From Janthinobacterium silvisoli (GTDB lineage: Bacteria > Pseudomonadota > Gammaproteobacteria > Burkholderiales > Burkholderiaceae_D), in the NCBI RefSeq assembly GCF_014200725.1, contig NZ_JACHCL010000002.1:1054001-1118000 (forward strand): a stretch of DNA of 64,000 nucleotides. Direction: 5' to 3'. The translations under genes were made by a program, and so were the position numbers. The notes under the pieces are model-generated. The model saw nothing but the letters and a program-made list of their open reading frames with translations, had not been told where the DNA came from and ran no database searches. This document shows, in pieces, positions 61,143 to 64,000 of the stretch (the first letter of the stretch is position 1; every line of letters starts with the position of its first letter).

Positions 61143-62048
61143 TCAAGTCACACTGGATGACTGCCGCAACTGCGCCAGCAAGCGGTCGCGCACAGGACTG
61201 TCGCGCCGCGTATCCCAGGCCATAAACAGATCAAGCTGTCGCAGTGCGTCGGGCGCATCCGATTGCACCGGCAAGATGGTCACGCCGGGCGGCGCCTGCA
61301 GGGCCAGGCTGGCCGGCAGCAAGGCCACGCCGAAACCGGCCGCCACCAGTCCCAGCACCGTTTGCAGCCGGCGCGCCTGCTGTACCACCGTGGGCGCAAA
61401 GCCCGCATGCAGGCACAGGCTGGCCAGCTGGTCATGAAAGCCCTGCCCCAGTCCACGTGGGGTGGCGACGAAATCATCTTCAGATAGTTCCGCCAATGCC
61501 AGCTGTGACCAGTCCGCACAACGGTGGCCGGGCGGCAGCGCGACGACGATCTCTTCACTGGCCAGCCGCTCGAAGCGCAGGCCAGGCGTGCTGCGTCCAG
61601 GCGCCCGCAAAATCGCGATATCGACCTGGCCCGCTTCCAGCATCTCGACCTGCTCCTGGGTCGACGCTTCGCGCAGGGTGAATTGCACGGCGGGCGAGGC
61701 AGCGCGGAACTGGCGCAAGGCATCGAGCACCTGCGCATACGGCGTGATATGGATAAACGACAGACGCAGATGGCCTGCGACTCCCTGCGCCACGCGGCGG
61801 GTGGCGGCCACGCCTTCTTCCAGGGTCGCCAGCACCGCGCGGGCTGTCTGCAAAAAAACATCGCCGGCCGGCGTCAGGCTGACCTTGCGGTTGCTGCGTT
61901 CGAACACGGCATAGCCTAGCGCGTCTTCCAGGCGCAGTATCGCCTGGCTCAAGGGCGGCTGCGCCATATGCAAGCGTTCGGCGGCGCGCCGGAAATTGAG
62001 TTCCTCGGCGACGGCGATGAACTGGCGCAGCAGCCGGGTCTCTATCAT
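61143..62048 (-). CDS. LysR-family transcription regulator
   Basis: 301 residues. N-terminal winged helix (LRQFIAVAEELNFRRAAERL, QPPLSQAILRLEDALG) and a periplasmic-binding-like effector domain (about 90-295) with LRLSFIHITPYAQVLDALRQF and GFGVALLPASL. The family is closest in pattern to BenM/CatM-like regulators that bind aromatic or other small acids, but this is weak. It precedes the MFS exporter on the same strand and starts 15 bp after trmJ ends, so it may be partly co-transcribed with trmJ. Confidence 0.92.
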   Translation of the reverse strand: MIETRLLRQFIAVAEELNFRRAAERLHMAQPPLSQAILRLEDALGYAVFERSNRKVSLTPAGDVFLQTARAVLATLEEGVAATRRVAQGVAGHLRLSFIHITPYAQVLDALRQFRAASPAVQFTLREASTQEQVEMLEAGQVDIAILRAPGRSTPGLRFERLASEEIVVALPPGHRCADWSQLALAELSEDDFVATPRGLGQGFHDQLASLCLHAGFAPTVVQQARRLQTVLGLVAAGFGVALLPASLALQAPPGVTILPVQSDAPDALRQLDLFMAWDTRRDSPVRDRLLAQLRQSSSVT

Positions 62049-62063
62049 GGCAGGGCTGATACC

Positions 62064-62840
62064 TTACTTCTTCGCCACGGCCAGGATATGGCGCGCGATG
62101 CCGCGCAGGATATTGACTTCTTCCGTCTCCAGTCCCGTGCGCGAAAACAAACGCTTCAAACGCGGCATCAGCTTTTTCGGATTATCGGCGTCCAGAAAGT
62201 CAATCGCGACCAGCGCCTGTTCCAGGTGCGCATACATGCCATCGACCTGGGCCAGGCTGGCGGCGTCGCCATGAAAACCGATCGGATTGGCGGCAGGCGC
62301 AGCATCCGATACCTCCAGCGCCGCCATGCGGCATTCATAGGCCACCACTTGCGCCGCCTGCGACAGGTTCAGCGAGGAATACTCGGGATTGGCAGGGATA
62401 TTGATCAGCACATTGCACTGCTCGACGATCTCGTTGGGCAAGCCAAAACGCTCATTGCCAAAGATCACGGCCGCATGCAGGTCTGTGCTGGCGGCCAGTT
62501 GGTTAGATAAAGCGCGCGGCGCCAGTACCGGCGGCGAAAATTCGCGCAGCCGGGCCGACACGGCGGCCGCGTAATTGCAGCCCTCCAGCGCTTCGGCGAT
62601 CGAGCCGACGATGCGCGCACCAGCCAGGATATCCTGCGCGCCGCTGGCAAAGGCCACCGCTTCCGGGTCCGTCAAGGCATCGGGAAAGCGCGGATTGACC
62701 AGCACCAGTTCAGAAAAACCCATCGTTTTCATGGCCCGGGCGACGGCGCCAATGTTGCCAGAGCGACTAGTTTCGACAAGAATAAATCGCAGGCGGTTAA
62801 AAAGAGACGCAAGAGACGTGTTGGTTTCGGGCAGATTCAT
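62064..62840 (-). CDS. trmJ: tRNA (cytidine/uridine-32-2'-O-)-methyltransferase TrmJ
   Basis: A SPOUT enzyme that 2'-O-methylates position 32 in the anticodon loop of several tRNAs. 258 residues. The N-terminus FILVETSRSGNIGAVARAMKTMG and the knot motifs VIFGNERFGLPNEIVEQCN and IPANPEYSSLNLSQAAQVVAYE are all present. The C-terminal helical extension (about 170-258) is the TrmJ type. It heads the minus-strand stretch trmJ-lysR-MFS. Confidence 0.93.
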   Translation of the reverse strand: MNLPETNTSLASLFNRLRFILVETSRSGNIGAVARAMKTMGFSELVLVNPRFPDALTDPEAVAFASGAQDILAGARIVGSIAEALEGCNYAAAVSARLREFSPPVLAPRALSNQLAASTDLHAAVIFGNERFGLPNEIVEQCNVLINIPANPEYSSLNLSQAAQVVAYECRMAALEVSDAAPAANPIGFHGDAASLAQVDGMYAHLEQALVAIDFLDADNPKKLMPRLKRLFSRTGLETEEVNILRGIARHILAVAKK

Positions 62841-63138
62841 TTAAATGGCTAATTGTGCAGTATCGATAAACAAGGAATTACAGGGAAATCACCCCTACGC
62901 TGCCCCACAGACCTGAATTTTAACCTGTACTGACATCCGAAGACGCAATTCTCCCAAACCTTACAAAGCTTCCTTTTTATTAATTATTTATCAATCCCCT
63001 ATACGCCTGAACGCATCCTGTCTGCCAAAGCTGATTATTCCGGCAAAATATAGCTGCCCTGTTCTGATGACCGGCTATTTTTTGCGTACGTATCAACTAT
63101 ACTACTGCCATCCTATACCAGCAGTAAAAGGCTATAAG
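62841..63138. other. Intergenic region between trmJ and the AT-rich gene pair
   Basis: About 300 bp. GC content falls sharply from roughly 62940 on. No gene or terminator recognised. It marks the change from core chromosome to an accessory-looking segment. Confidence 0.5.
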
Positions 63139-63675
63139 TCAGCCGTCTCCCGGAGCGCGTTGTACCAAACTATTCTGCGCGGCGATCATGTCCTGTTGGG
63201 ACTGCTCTCGATCAAAGTTCGACTTGATCAGGTCGGCGGGGATTATGGTGACGACCACGATAGCTACCTGCCATTGTGTGAGCAAAGCGAGAATAAAAAA
63301 GGAGACGCCACGCAGTTTTTCCACATGCTCCAAAACTCCCGGAATCTGCTTCAGCAAAGGTGCAAGAATGCCAATCATCAAAAGGCACACTAGTATTATC
63401 GTCGAGTGCACCGCAGGCGTGAGAAGCAGTCCGACATTATCATTACCGGAACCACCTACCGATGAGCTACGCCCAAAACTGATCTTCAAACGTTCCGGAT
63501 AAATAATCGCAAGCCACGCACCAACAACCGCAAAAATAATTGCCGCAGTATTTCGAAGAGCTTCGAACAGTGGCCACTGCTGAGCAAAAGTGATCTTCTG
63601 GCCGAAGTAAAAACCGGCAATGCAAATTGCACTCCCGGCCAAACCCAATAGCAAGAAAATCAAGTATCGAATCAT
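63139..63675 (-). CDS. Four-helix membrane protein of unknown function
   Basis: 178 residues from ATG 63675. Predicted helices lie at about 2-24 (YLIFLLLGLAGSAICIAGFYF), 40-58 (NTAAIIFAVVGAWLAIIYP), 90-110 (STIILVCLLMIGILAPLL) and 125-150 (FFILALLTQWQVAIVVVTIIP), with a charged tail. The loop after helix 2 is Ser/Gly-rich. No family is recognised. Its ATG overlaps the stop of the preceding gene by 4 bp, so the two are translationally coupled. Base composition is AT-richer than in the rest of the window. Confidence 0.72.
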   Translation of the reverse strand: MIRYLIFLLLGLAGSAICIAGFYFGQKITFAQQWPLFEALRNTAAIIFAVVGAWLAIIYPERLKISFGRSSSVGGSGNDNVGLLLTPAVHSTIILVCLLMIGILAPLLKQIPGVLEHVEKLRGVSFFILALLTQWQVAIVVVTIIPADLIKSNFDREQSQQDMIAAQNSLVQRAPGDG

Positions 63676-64000
63676 TGTAAAAATTTTAGAATTTCGTTCT
63701 CATTGTCTTGTAATGACTGTAGCAACGACTCAATGTCTACCGCTGCTTCGTTAATTCGCTTGACGTTAAGTGAAATTACACCTGCAGCCCGCGAACCGCT
63801 AAGCCAATGCTCTTTTTGGTCGCCGTCGAACATAAACCCCAGGTCGTCGAACCCTCGGTGTTGCAACTGATTTTCGGTCTCGATCATTTGCAATAACTCA
63901 TCCGTACTAGGCCGGTAATCCAACTCCAAATAAACACGTTGCTCGGTAACATTAGCTCGGTTCGGCTGACCATGAACGAACTTAATGAAATTCTGCCAAA
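63672..64000 (-). CDS. Unknown protein, N-terminus beyond the right edge
   Basis: The frame is open from the right edge to a stop at 63672, so only the last 109 or so residues are visible. They are acidic (LELDYRPSTDELLQMIETEN, EAAVDIESLLQSLQDNENE) with a central GFDDLGFMFDGDQKEHW stretch. A TTG at 63929 lacks a ribosome site, so the real start is probably outside the window. The family is not recognised; the general look (acidic cytosolic protein, coupled to a membrane protein) fits several kinds of accessory two-gene units, including defence modules, but nothing proves that. Confidence 0.6.
   Translation of the reverse strand, partial: WQNFIKFVHGQPNRANVTEQRVYLELDYRPSTDELLQMIETENQLQHRGFDDLGFMFDGDQKEHWLSGSRAAGVISLNVKRINEAAVDIESLLQSLQDNENEILKFLQ

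Overview
This GC-rich window with dense coding looks like the chromosome of a betaproteobacterium of the Oxalobacteraceae, most like Janthinobacterium, Duganella or Massilia. That placement is an inference from gene content and order: a divergent ppc / hemC-hemD-hemX-hemY block next to ppa, a trxB / ftsK-lolA-rarA...serS block, two PEP-CTERM surface proteins, a nadE-PII pair, phasins, and RpoD with a long N-terminal extension. No transposase, integrase, prophage or CRISPR array is visible. Most of the window is core chromosome with small accessory insertions.

Layout. 1-3754: two-partner secretion pair on the minus strand (transporter, then a large exoprotein running off the left edge). 4334-7171: two PEP-CTERM proteins flanking a 3-hydroxyisobutyrate-dehydrogenase-like reductase. 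7173-8827: hisC and a small coiled-coil membrane protein. 8982-10814: two identical tRNA-Ser(CGA) genes, each with its own terminator, next to serS. 10953-18449: a small exported peptide, a sugar epimerase-like gene, rarA, lolA and ftsK, with trxB and an Smr-domain gene divergent. 18591-22618: a TRIC-family channel, PII and nadE, and a COG3146 acyltransferase. 22787-31645: uppP, ppa, the heme genes and ppc. 31832-38564: an orphan NarL-type histidine kinase, a HAF-repeat protein, a ketopantoate reductase and rpoD. 39117-45536: a lipoprotein hydrolase, a ProQ/FinO protein with a DEDDy exonuclease, a MocR regulator, a two-gene cytochrome c operon, and a truncated RlmI-like gene. 45737-54736: a GIN-domain protein, YaeQ, purU, a phasin, a KGG stress protein, a variant inositol-phosphatase-like protein, an AraC regulator, a YgjP-like metallopeptidase, LOG, a TPR protein, and a PhaD-like regulator with a PhaF-like phasin. 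54854-62840: a three-receiver GGDEF/EAL protein, a lipase, an MFS exporter with a LysR regulator, and trmJ. 63139-64000: an AT-richer pair of translationally coupled genes of unknown function, the second strand-wise running off the right edge.

Genes that work together. HemC and HemD make uroporphyrinogen III, and HemX and HemY accompany them. FtsK, LolA, RarA and SerS keep an order also known from Escherichia coli. PII beside NadE fits nitrogen control of NAD synthesis. The PhaD-like regulator beside a PhaF-like phasin suggests carbon-storage granule control. The most unusual non-coding signal is a pair of palindromic elements (19238-19372 and 47190-47307). They share a 50-bp core with compensatory stem changes and each sits directly at a minus-strand stop codon.
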